NCBI GenBank assembly: GCA_034359265.1
Contig: CP136891.1
Coordinates: forward strand, 56,374,501-56,438,500
Direction of reading: 5' to 3'
From: Canna indica
Lineage: Eukaryota; Streptophyta; Magnoliopsida; Zingiberales; Cannaceae
Length of the DNA stretch: 64,000 nt
The translations under genes were made by a program, and so were the position numbers. Below the pieces are notes generated by a model. The model was not told where the DNA came from. It saw only the letters and a program-made list of their open reading frames with translations, and ran no database searches. Positions 54,641 to 64,000 of this stretch are shown piece by piece. Every line of letters starts with the position of its first letter. Within the stretch, counting starts at the first letter, position 1.

Positions 54641-56448
54641 CAGGTTGGGAATTAGCCATGCAACCTTCCGGGCCTAGCCTACAGTCCGGCTCCTCATCGA
54701 GCCTCCTCGCCATTCATAAAGATTTGGCGCAACATGACCTAAGTCAAGTCTCTCCTACGGTGTCTTAGGGGTGTCAACCTTATTGGGAAGCGTTTCAACA
54801 TTCCAATACTCGACCTCAACTCCTAGACCCGTAATGTCATAAACATGTGAGGTTTTATTTCTTGCATAACTTTATTTGTTGGTTCATAACAGATTATGCT
54901 GACTACTTGCTCAATTTTAATTATGCAATTAAAATTTGGATCACCAAGATTATGATTTTGTTTTAGTGTTTTGTTATAGCTTACTGTTGTGCTCGATACT
55001 GATGTATCTAACCTGAATCTGGTTTCTAGAGTGTCATATATTTCCAAACTATGTTTTTTTGGTCGAAACGATAAGTTACACGACTATGTTCAGCAAACTA
55101 TGCACATTACAAATAGGATTTCAAAATCACCCCTAAAACAAATAATTCAGCATGCAGTTTTCAGCATAATAAAGGTAATTAAATCCAAAAATTACAGAAT
55201 TAAATTCTTTAATTATCAACACAACATAATTATATCATTGAGACAAAACTCACAAGAATCAAGTCATGATTGTTTATCCAAGATTAGCAAACATCAAGGC
55301 AATCCTCAAACAAGAATCAAATTTCATGATCAAGAATCTCATATCAAGAACACCCATGGCTTCAAGATCCAATCTTAATTTTTTAAAACATGATCATCAT
55401 CCAAAAATCACGGATTTAATTCCAAGGCATGCAACAACAATACAAGAACCTAAATTGGTAAGCAATTCAAGGTATATACTTCAAAATAAACAAGAACATC
55501 TCACTTAGGCATTTCATCGAACACCTTGAGGGCAACCTTGTTTCTCCCTTGGCCGAGCACTCCTAGGATCATCCTAGGGCTACCGAGCCCCATAGGGGAG
55601 GGTTTAGGGCCTCATCAAGCACGACACAGAAAAAGAACGGCAATAATTCGAGAGATCATCGAAAAATAAATCAAAAACATATATCAAGCCTCCAAGAACG
55701 GCTCAAGAAACTCGAAGGAAACCTGAGAAGGAGGGGTAAAATCACTCACCCGAATAGGAGGGATGATGAGAGGAGAAATTCTGACAACGACCCTCGGAAT
55801 CGGCTTCAGAAGATGGCGGCTCGACTCAAGAAGGGGGAAGAGGGGGCGGCGGCTCCTCCTCAAGCCGCCGACTTTAGGAGAGAGGAAGAGAGGGAAAGAG
55901 AGGGGCTAGCTCAGCTCCAAAGGGAAGGAAGGAGGAGAGGAAGGAGAAGGGAAGGGCTCGGTGGCTCAGCTCTTGAGGGCGGCGGCTCCTTGGATGAGGA
56001 AGAGGGGCGGCTGGCTGGCTTGGCGATTGGCTGGTGGCTCCTCTTTCCAATTAGCTTGTGCGGCTCTAATAGGGAGTCGCAAGCCAAGTGGAGGGGGTTT
56101 TATACTCCCTCCTCAACTCTAACTCCACTAAACCCTTTATCAAACCCGCATCCGCCTCAAGCCGAACCCGAACCCGCTAACTTAATTAATCTTCTAGTCC
56201 CATGCTCCACATAACAACCAACACATGCACACCCCAATGCGACATAATTAAACAATCATGCATACCCAACATAAAATTAATTAAATTTTATCTACGCAAG
56301 CAAATTTTGCATAACTCATTTTTCTACTTACCCGAGCTCGCAAGCTCGCACCGAACCATGAGTCGAATTGGCTCGACCTCGAACTAGTCCACTAGACTGG
56401 CAATACACACAATAAATGGAAATTAGAATTAATATCAAGGATATTACA
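54641..56448 (-). repeat. Ty3-type LTR, remaining part
   Basis: This is AT-rich in 54800-55500 and Gly/Arg-codon rich (purine-rich) at 55800-56060. The last 230 bp match 960-1197. The ORF at 55813-56214 looks like a chance frame through gga-rich repeats. No protein is recognised. Confidence 0.6.
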
Positions 56449-56586
56449 ATTGGGTTTGTGTGCTTCCTTGTGATTTTTGATTTGGTTCTTAGTTTGCTAC
56501 TAGTAGCAGTTGCAATAGCAGTTGCAACTCCCTATGCAACTATCATTTACAGAAGTTCCCTTAGAGACCTATACTTTACTATCAAT

Positions 56587-56598
56587 TGGTATTAGAAC
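56587..56598 (+). promoter_or_regulatory. Mutated primer-binding site of element E
   Basis: The sequence tggtattagaac differs from tggtatcagagc at two positions, both transitions, and follows the LTR end by 2 bp. Confidence 0.75.
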
Positions 56599-56667
56599 GG
56601 TTGTGCTAACCTTTACCTGCACAGATCCTTGGAGTGTTTCTTACCTTTCAGGCTCAAGATAGAAAAA

Positions 56668-57180
56668 ATGCCTATGGGAATTTTTGTCAATATTCCCCCA
56701 CTTCTCATCGGGACAAACTATGCTTATTGGAAGGCTCGAATGAGAGCTTTCATCAAGTCCTTGGATGCTTGTTGCTTGGAATCTATAGAGGTTGGCTATA
56801 CTTCTCCAACAATAGATGTGACTGAGCGTAAACCAAAGAACCAATTTCCCAAAGCCAAAATTATTGCAACAATTTATGACAAGGCTCTAGAAAACTCAGA
56901 TGCAGAAGTTGATCACTAAAGAAGCACCAGTTGAAACTCTTTGTCAAGTTCGTGAGGATGAATCTACTCCAGTTCTTATATCTGAGACAATTCCAGTTGA
57001 AACTATCCCCGAAGTAGTTGAAACTACTATACCAAGTCTTGAAGCAGTCGAAACTGCTGCTATAGTTCCAGATGCAGTTGAAACTACCACACCTGAACCT
57101 GAAACAGCTATAACTGAGTATATTTCTTCAGATTGACAAGTGGAAGACGTCTTGACAAAGACCATTGATGGAGGGAGTTT
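56668..57180 (+). pseudogene. Gag start fused to the end of pol in element E (deletion derivative)
   Basis: From ATG 56668: MPMGIFVNIPPLLIGTNYAYWKARMRAF, the N terminus of a Copia gag, to about residue 80. After a stop at 56919 a different frame (56900-57136) encodes a repeat rich in Val, Glu and Thr built on PVETIPEVVETT. Then VEDVLTKTIDGGSFEQLRSA (57138-57197) matches the very end of Copia pol after RNase H. The rest of gag, protease, integrase and RT are gone, so an internal deletion joined the two ends. The origin of the Val/Glu/Thr repeat is unknown; a similar VVETTF segment occurs on the minus strand near 61060. Confidence 0.7.
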
Positions 57181-57293
57181 TGAGCAGTTGAGATCTGCTC
57201 TGGGGTTGTGAAATTTTGTGATATGTTAAACAAAAGGAGAGGAAAAGGGGTTTTTATTTAAAGAAGAAAGTGTAACGCCCTTTTGTGATAAAT

Positions 57294-57298
<5 letters not shown>

Positions 57299-57328
<30 letters not shown>
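57299..57328. repeat. (CT)n microsatellite
   Basis: About 15 ct units. Confidence 0.95.
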
Positions 57329-57330
<2 letters not shown>

Positions 57331-57372
57331 ATTTTGCACATTCAGGGATCAGAGCATTAAATCCTATCATTC

Positions 57373-57505
57373 AAGACCTGAAGCAGTAACCTCCTCAATC
57401 AAGTCATGATGTAGTAACCTCCACAATCAAGGCTTAGAGCAGTAACCCTTTTAAGACTTGGAGTAGTAACCCCCTTCATTCAAGGTTTGAAGTTGTAACT
57501 GCTCT
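57373..57505. repeat. Five diverged units of about 27 bp
   Basis: The unit is caagacctgaagcagtaacc followed by a few pyrimidines, repeated five times with changes (for example caaggcttagagcagtaacc, gacttggagtagtaaccccc). Confidence 0.75.
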
Positions 57506-57589
57506 CTTGACCGCTCCTTTACTTCACTTCTATTATGCATCTTCTTTCTACAAATGGAGCCGGCTAAGTCTCCCTCCAGTCCGCAGTGA

Positions 57590-57949
57590 AAAGCGTTTAT
57601 GGGAATGATTTACAAGAAAGCTACTTCTGCTCCAGATAAGGGTGTGTCATCTTCTAATCTTGAAGAAAAGACTGTGATGTCTTCCAATCCGATGTCAAAT
57701 GAAGAAGTCTCTTCTCCTCCTTCTCATGGTCACCCAATGCAAGTCATGCTTGTCCATCATCGTGCAGATCTCCTTCCAAGAAAGGGTCGAGGTTTGTAGT
57801 TTAATATTCATGATTCTCTACCTAGAATTCTCATGTTGAGGGGGAGATGTGTATGACAGTCATTTCCTATTTTGGCATTACTTTTCAAGCTGACCCAATT
57901 AAAAAAGCGTTATTTGATGTTACTATTCATGATTCCACTCCTGTCAATA
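57590..57949 (+). other. 3' internal region of element E with polypurine tract
   Basis: A 66-codon frame at 57599-57799 (rich in Ser; ends HHRADLLPRKGRGL) is followed by gttgagggggagatg (57836-57850). Its counterpart occurs on the minus strand at 61250-61120 (HPADLPP, then ttgagggggaga), so it is a conserved part of this Copia family, function unknown. Confidence 0.55.
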
Positions 57950-58690
57950 CAATTCAAGGGTTGTACATCGTATAAAAGATCATCTACTTTATTTACACGA
58001 ACATATAACCCCCGAACGGATCTAAGATTTTGCAAAACTATAACTTGACTCGTCGATACATACGTGAAATGTGTCAACTTGTCATGATTAATTTATTTTC
58101 TAAATTTGTGGATGTCGGTGAAAGTCCACAGTGGACGATTCCAGCACAAGTCCACTGTGGACGGTTCCGGTGCGAGTCCACTGTGGACGATTTGGCTGCG
58201 AGTCCAAAGTGGATGATTCTGGCGTGAGTCCACCATGGACGATTTAGTTGCGAGTCCAAAACTATAACTTGACTCGTCGATGCTATAATTAGTGGATGCT
58301 ATAATTAATTAGCCGTGAAATGTATCAACTTGTTATAATTAATTTATTTTCTAAATTTGTGGATGCCGGTGCAAGTCCACAGTGGATGATTCTATTAATA
58401 CTAATTAATTAACATTAAACTAATTTCATTAAACTAATCAACAATAACATTAAATAACCTAAAAATAATTAAACCCTAATCAACATTAGCAATTAATTAA
58501 CATTAACAATTAATTAACATTAACCGCACTAATTAACTAATTAACAATTAATTTCATTAACTAATTAACAATTAACAATAAGAATAAAAAAAAGGGTTTA
58601 GGGTTTAATTATACCCTAACCAAAGTTGGTTTAGGGTTTAATTATACCCTAATCAAAGTTTGATTAGGGTTTAATTATACCCCTCTTCAA
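57950..58690 (-). mobile_element. CACTA fragment related to CACTA-2 21460-22000
   Basis: Text such as aattcaagggttgtac, aaaagatcatctact, tttacacgaacatataac and gtggatgccg is shared with CACTA-2. A fan of gcgagtccactgtggacga repeats follows, then an AT-rich stretch ending in three copies of gtttagggtttaattatacc. There is no CACTA end on either side, so it is an internal piece joined between Copia elements E and D. Confidence 0.7.
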
Positions 58691-58859
58691 CCCATTTATC
58701 AAACATCTCCTGATATGCTTCCTCAAGACTATTTGTATATTGAACTTTGTAGTGATCAGTATCTGCATCAAAGATGTCGGCAGTCTTAACTACGTCATCT
58801 ATTCAGGCTATGAAAGCTCTAAAGTTATCTCGTTCATGATCTTCTAAGTTAGTTTTTCA

Positions 58860-59887
58860 TCATCGTCACTCCAAGTAGCAGTGAATGACTTCTTGATCTT
58901 CTTCTAAAGATTTGGGCATTCTGATCTCATATGTCCAAATCTTTCAAATTCAATGCATTGGATGCCTTTGAACTTCTGTTTGAGATATTGACTTCTTCTA
59001 TTTTCTCCAGATAATTGACTTCTTCTATTTTCTCCAGCAGAGGAGTTTGATCTTGAACTAGTAGACTCAGGCGATTGAGACTACTGTTTGGACTACATGC
59101 TGGACTGAGAGTTCTGGTTTACTCTATTCTTAGTTCTTAGAAATCTCTTGAAATTCTTTGTCATAAGAGCAATACGACATCCATCTCCTCTTCTAAGTTG
59201 ATCTCATCCTCAATAGCCCTGAAGGAAAGATTCTTCTTCTTTTCTTTGTGAGAATATTTTTCGGATAATTCCAACTCATAAGTTTCAAGTTTGCCCATCA
59301 GAGTGTCAAGAGTAATAGAAGATGGGTCATGAACTTCACTTTTGATAGCAGCTTTCATATCAAACTTGGTAGGCATGGATCTCAGAACTTTCCTTACTAC
59401 TTTTTCTTGCAGAGAATGACTTTCCAAGGTTGGTAGCATTGTTCATGAGGTCTTTGATACGCCCATGAAAGTCTTGTATACATTTATCTTCTCTCATCTT
59501 TAGATTCTCAAATTCGGTGTTGAGGATTTCAACCTTTGACTTTTGAAGTGTCAGAGATCCTTCATGATTTGTTTCTAAAATCTCCCACGCCTTCTTTGCC
59601 AAGGTACAAGCTGAGGTTAGTTTAAATTGAGAAGGATCAACTCCACTGAAGATAGCATTAAGGGTTTTTATTAACATAGTTTGCTGCAACTATTTCTACT
59701 TCGGTATATTGGTTCATTAGTTTGCGCTCAGTCCCATCATGTGTTGTGGAGGAGTGTAGCCAATTTCTATTGTGTCCAAGCAACGATAATCCAAGGACTC
59801 GATGAAAGCCCTCATCCTATCCCTCCATTATGCATAATTTGTTCCAATAAGCAAAGGAGGAACAATGATAAAATTTCCCATAGGCAT
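58860..59887 (-). pseudogene. Gag pseudogene of Copia element D
   Basis: On the minus strand from ATG 59887: MPMGNFI..., with NYA-stop-W in the place of NYAYW. An open part (59689-59360) has the UBN2 gag block LTSACTLAKKAWEILETNHEGS, LQKSKVEILNTEFENLKM and FHGRIKDLMN. A further frame (59439-59161) has VRKVLRSMPTKFDMKAAI and LDTLMGKLETYELEL. The zinc-knuckle remnant ERFGHMRSECP is at about 58955-58920. The order is that of a normal Copia gag, but frameshifts and stops break it. It is the same family as element E. Confidence 0.8.
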
Positions 59888-59957
59888 TCATTCCATCTTG
59901 AGCCTGAAAAAGCAGAGACACACCAAGGATCTTGTGCAGGTAAAGGTTAGCACAACC

Positions 59958-59969
59958 GCTCTGATACCA
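59958..59969 (-). promoter_or_regulatory. Primer-binding site of element D
   Basis: The minus strand reads tggtatcagagc, 2 bp from the LTR end at 59972. Confidence 0.85.
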
Positions 59970-59971
59970 AT

Positions 59972-60905
59972 TGACAGTATATGTCTCTAATGGAACTTCT
60001 ATTAAGGGCAGTTGAATAAGAAGTTGCAACTACTACTAGTAGCAAAGTAAGAACCAAAATAGAAACACACGCAAACACAAGAGGTTTGTTTACGCAGTTT
60101 GGTGACAAAACCAGTCACCTAATCTACAGGGCACACACCGGACAAATGGAAAATTCACTCTCTATAAGTACAATTTTAGTCATAAGGATTTCACACCCAA
60201 AATCCGTCTATTAGTACTACAGTGAATTGGAAATAACAAAAACTTATTTGCTATTACAATTACATACCAACTTGCCTCTCCATGACATCCCAGCCACAGA
60301 GTTCCATCCTCCACACAGACTTGTGTTGTAGCGAGTTATCAGCCCGAAACCATCTTCTTCTGAAGATAAAAAATGTAGATTGTTGTTGTTCTGCACTCAG
60401 TAGTCTCAACTCCTTTCAGTAACTGGCAACGCAGTGTTCGCGCATTGAGAGAGTTGCAGATTAAATTTTTTCATCAGAATTTATATGAGACAACTGAAAG
60501 ATCTGAATCAATGCTGTTCATTACTATTTTGTTTAATGAACCCATCAGTTTATCAACCAAGAGTCATTAGTTCAAAACAAATAGACATCGCTTAACTCCT
60601 AACGACCATAAAGATCTAAAGAGTAATGCTCAAAAATATTTAAAGAGGACATCATCTCTAAAAGTTATTCGGGCAAATAAAAGGTTAACGATGATTAAAA
60701 GATCTCAGAGACAACAAGTAGAATCATCATTAATAATGCAGACCAAGAGTCATCATCTCTGTAGGAAACAAAAAGTCATTTTTTTGCGCTGTATCCTTGA
60801 CATGAAATCGATTGGTTGCTGGATGAGTTGAGACTGTCTTCAATATGACAGAGATCATACTTGAATACTTTTGTCAAATATAGCCAACATACAAAGGCCA
60901 ACACT
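59972..60905 (-). repeat. LTR of Copia element D
   Basis: On the minus strand it ends atatactgtca at 59972 and begins near 60905 (tgttagtgttggcc). It shares with the element E LTR the blocks around ctctgtggctgggatgtcat and ttggctatatttggcaaaag. The upstream boundary is approximate. Confidence 0.7.
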
Positions 60906-61260
60906 AACATGGTCCTCAAGAACAAAACCCATAGAAGGTGCAGAAGGACTAATATTCACTGGAATTGAGTCATGAACCACATCAGATTTTGAATAAATTT
61001 CAAAATGCAATGGACCATTGTTCATTGGAGTCAAAACAGGAATATTGACATCAATAAAGGTAGTTTCAACAACGTCTTCATGAACATAAATACGAGAAGA
61101 GGGAATGACATCTACATAACTCTCCCCCTCAACAAGTGAATTCTCCTCCTCAGGAACAAAAACCCTAGACGGAGAATTTGGGAGAACAATGCCATACCTC
61201 GGCTGCTCCTACAAGGAGGAAGGTCAGCAGGATGATGACCACTCTTCACCTCATTTTGTG
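60906..61260 (-). other. Internal 3' region of a second D-type element, abutting the D LTR
   Basis: On the minus strand it carries the HPADLPP-type frame, a polypurine tract ttgttgagggggaga (about 61135-61121), then a frame with VVETTFIDVNIPVLTPMN and further to the LTR start. In element E the same features lie at the 3' end of the internal region, so this LTR is preceded by 3' internal and followed by 5' internal sequence. Confidence 0.55.
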
Positions 61261-63545
61261 ACCCTGAGATGGAGGAGGAGAAGCTTCTTCGAGAGGCTTT
61301 GGATTTTGAGGCGATTCATGAAAGGAATAATGCCCTTGAGCCAATCACATTTCGATGTGTTTAGGGCTATTCAAGGGTAATCAACTTAATGAGGCAACTT
61401 TTTCATCATATGTTGCTTCTTTATTCATAAAGATTTTGATGAACCCCATGAACCCGGGCAAATGATTCTGAGGCCATGATGAGATCATGCCAGTGAGACC
61501 TGGTATCTAGATGCACATGTTCTAAATGTTCCTAGTCGTAGGATCACCAATTAGGGGATCGGTGATTTCGGATGGACTAGAGCACTTGGTACACGTCATA
61601 TACGATAGGGGGGTAGCTGATCTCACAGTTACCAACGAGCCATAATTAATGTACAAGTGCAGGTGCAGTTATTGCTCATATTGATTCTCCATGGTACATC
61701 TGGGAAAGGCCTCCTATATACTAGGTATTAAGATCTATTGGGAAAGGTATGAAAGGATGCTAGGATTGCCCCAGCCCATGTATATTGATACAATGCTAAG
61801 GAGGTTTAGCATAGAAGACAATAAAAAAGAGGTTACTTGCCTATGAGGTATAACATCAGTCTCTTCAAGATGATGTCTCCTTAGATATCCGAGGAAACAC
61901 AAAGGGTGAAAATGATCCATTATGCTTCGACAGTGGAATCCATCATCCGATGCTTTGCACTTGGCTTGATATTGCTTATACCTTAGATGTTTCTAGCAGT
62001 TTTCAGGCAAAACCCTGGAGAATAACATTGAAGAGAAAATGGAGAACTCTCTCGGGCAGTTGAGAAGGATGAGAGGTGTTCTATACGACGATGAAACCGT
62101 ATGATGGTATAAGGATACCTTTAATGGTGGTGCGGTAAGCATGAAAGTGTTCCTAGTTGGGTACTGTAACTGGTAAGGTGACCAAAGCTTTGTGCTTTGC
62201 TACTTACTCTACTGCTTAGGATAGCATCGGATAAAGGAGTTTATCATTCAGAGTGAGTTGTTCTTGAGGTTTCTAGTTCAGCACCAGTATTGTATGACAA
62301 TACTAGGACTGTTTCTCAAAATTAACGAACTAAGATCCCGTGAAGATCATTGCTTTTCTTTAAAGGCGGTATCACCTCGTCGTTGGAAAGAGATGATGAC
62401 TGAAAGACATTGATGTACATTAAACTAATTACCATAGCAGCAGATTCGATCACTACTGGAATTTGGCATATAGATACTAGGATGATTGGCTAAAGTGCAG
62501 TGCAAGTGAGAGATTGAAAGGAATAGTGCCCTTGAGCCAATCACAAGTCGATGTGTTTAGGGACTATTCAAGGGTAATTAACTTAATGAGGAAAATTTTT
62601 CATCGTATGTGGCAGCTTTATTTATAAAGATTGTGATGAACCCCATGAACCCTAGCAAATGATTCTAAGGCCATGATGAGATCATGCCAGTAAGACTTTG
62701 AATCCAGATGCCCATGTTCTAAATGTTCCTAGTCCTACGATCACCAATTAGGGGATCGGTGATTCCGAATAGACTAGTGCACTTGGTACATGCCCTATAT
62801 AATAGGTTAATAGGGGGTAGCTGATCTCACAGTTACCTATGAGCCGTGATTAATGTACAAGTGCAGGTGCTCATTAGGGAATGAGTTCACTGAATGGACC
62901 TGCACGAGGAACACAAAATGGAACCCTTACATGAGTGTCAATAGGATGTTTTTAGGGCAATAGTAGGTGCAAGCAGTCCTTGGACCTGAGGTTGTCATGG
63001 TTACCTTGTGAGTGACGACTAATTGCTTTGGTTCTATCCCTACGTGGCCCTCAACATCATGTGCCGGGTATTACTAGGCATGGGAAAGCATTTATGGAGG
63101 TAGGTGAGCAACCAACATGGAATCGGTTACTCCTAGTAAGAGGAGATAATTTCATATGTGTCCCTGCAAGTGTCGACTCAGGAATCTCTGGCTAGAGTAG
63201 AAATGAAAGCCATGAAGTTGTTTATGTCATTTCATTATTGAGACGACATCTTGGTGGGTGGAATACATATGAACCAGTATTAGAGTTTGATACTTCTTCC
63301 GTACCCTAGTCGACTTCAAGACATTGTAATCGAGGGATTTAGTTGCACGATAACTAATCACCGAAGGGCGTTCGATCCCTGTAGATTGAACCTCACACTA
63401 TTTGGGTAGTCATGACACGTTGCTAGATGTCAATCTTGACTTGTGAGTGGAGTCCTTCATGACCACACTAAAGGGGTTTAATGGAGGCTTGTAAGATTCG
63501 AATAGAAGTCGTTCTATTGGATCCGACTCTCCGTTATGCAAAACT
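61261..63545. other. Unclassified repeat-rich sequence with a 350-bp direct repeat
   Basis: A block at about 61317-61670 (aaggaataatgcccttgagc ... gtacaagtgcaggtgc) recurs at about 62515-62868, 1198 bp later, with some 10 percent differences. The second copy is followed by tcattagggaatgagttcac. No coding domain was found. It may be part of a Ty3-type LTR or internal region. Confidence 0.5.
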
Positions 63546-63551
63546 CACTGT

Positions 63552-64000
63552 TGGCCCAGTGTGGGGGGCCCAATGGGTCGCACACAATAGGCTAACCTCT
63601 TAACGGGCTTTATGAGATAGAGTCTGAATGCGGCATTATATGTCTACTAGCATGGACATGCTGCAACTCGATCATGGATCTTGTTTATGGACATAATAGG
63701 AAACAATTAAATATGAAATATTACGAGGAGACAAACCCTTAAATATGAAATATAAACAAATCACGGAATTAATTAATTTCAAATTAATTATAAAATAATT
63801 AAATATAAAATATTTTTTGGAGGCAAACCCTAGAATTTTGAATTACGGGGAGAGTTTTTTAAGGGGGGTGGGTCTACTCTTAGATCTGCCCATGCCCCCT
63901 ATAAATTGGTGGCCAAACCTCCTTTAAGGGTGATGAAGAACTTGATTCTTGAGAGGGTTCTTGAGTGGAAAAGTTCCAAAGAATCACTCCTCTCCCTTGG
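63552..64000 (+). repeat. Possible LTR start and promoter running off the window
   Basis: TGTTGGCCCAGTGTGG at 63552 resembles an LTR start. An AT-rich stretch and a TATA motif (ccctataaattgg, tata at 63900) follow, with pyrimidine-rich leader sequence to the window edge. There is no partner LTR in view, so this is tentative. Confidence 0.35.

Larger units (their letters stand above)
43138..56448 (-). mobile_element. Ty3-like LTR element without recognisable pol, split by element C
   Basis: Outer ends: tgtcacgccccaactc at 43138 and ggatattaca at 56448, which on the minus strand read TGTAATATCC ... GGGGCGTGACA, a frequent plant Ty3 LTR pattern. Part 53891-56448 behaves as one LTR (it also occurs at 960-1197). 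Part 51255-53890 lacks a matching LTR start, and shares only short motifs in opposite orientation with the first. No gag or pol was found. Element C sits at 43385-51249. It is either a non-autonomous element or two joined LTR pieces. Confidence 0.5.
40905..57900 (+). mobile_element. Copia element E (plus strand), LTR split by a Ty3-like insertion
   Basis: The LTR sequence begins near 40905 and runs to 43137. It breaks at a Ty3-like insertion and resumes at 56454 to end tactatca at 56584, followed by a mutated primer-binding site tggtattagaac (56587-56598). The internal part is short: a gag start (56668-56919), a Val/Glu/Thr repeat, a terminal RNase H motif and a polypurine tract gttgagggggagatg (57836). 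The flanks attgt (43133-43137) and attgg (56449-56453) agree at 4 of 5 bases. The right end is cut by a CACTA fragment. The LTR start is uncertain. Confidence 0.65.

Noticed and set aside
55813..56214. Glu/Arg/Gly-rich ORF of 133 codons
   Set aside because: Compositional frame through purine-rich LTR sequence, no domain.

Overview
This is nuclear DNA from a flowering plant, most likely a monocot judging by the transposon families (an inference, not a proof). It contains one host gene in a very transposon-rich setting. The gene is spliced (five exons), the transposons are of plant types (Sirevirus-like Copia, Ty3, CACTA/En-Spm, hAT, Helitron, TRIM), and there is a decayed nuclear copy of plant mitochondrial rRNA genes. 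No bacterial-type operons, CRISPR arrays or tRNA genes were seen.

Region 1 (1-25684) is a nest of insertions that can be ordered by target-site duplications (TSDs). A Helitron (helicase remnants 23358-25530, 3' hairpin and CTAG end at 25684) is split by minus-strand Sirevirus-like element A (from beyond the left edge to 23357). Element A is interrupted by a Ty3-type LTR (to 1197) that itself holds a CACTA end (1-959), by a solo LTR (2749-4049), by a small hAT derivative (4115-4661) and by a large CACTA element (6693-22843). The large CACTA carries a TNP2-like and a second transposase pseudogene. The second is split by Sirevirus-like element B (7631-16443), whose 5' LTR has a further duplication and insertion. 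Elements A and B share a gag-only layout: gag, about 2 kb or more of non-coding DNA, no pol. They therefore look like a non-autonomous family.

Region 2 (25685-34220) holds the host gene: a plant unc-13/MUN-domain (DUF810) protein of about 990 aa on the plus strand, exons 26155-26640, 27166-28053, 28855-29316, 30726-30912 and 31346-32295, with an uninterrupted reading frame. Intron 2 contains a 30-bp-arm inverted repeat and intron 3 a hAT derivative. A possible TIR element filled with a GGCCCG-rich array lies downstream.

Region 3 (34221-38462) is a hAT element with a perfect 8-bp TSD, a decayed transposase and an internal three-LTR TRIM array. A tandemly repeated sequence follows it.

Region 4 (38463-64000) is a second nest. 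A Ty3/Tat remnant is followed by a Copia element (E, plus strand) whose LTR contains a nuclear mitochondrial insert (rrn18 3' end plus rrn5) and a Ty3-like element (43138-56448). The latter is split by a pol-bearing Sirevirus-like element (C, 43385-51249, perfect TSD). A CACTA fragment, a minus-strand Copia relative (D) and unclassified LTR-like DNA close the window. Element C has complete but broken gag, protease, integrase, RT and RNase H. Elements of its kind are plausible providers of pol for the gag-only family. The only gene likely to be functional for the plant is the unc-13 homologue.
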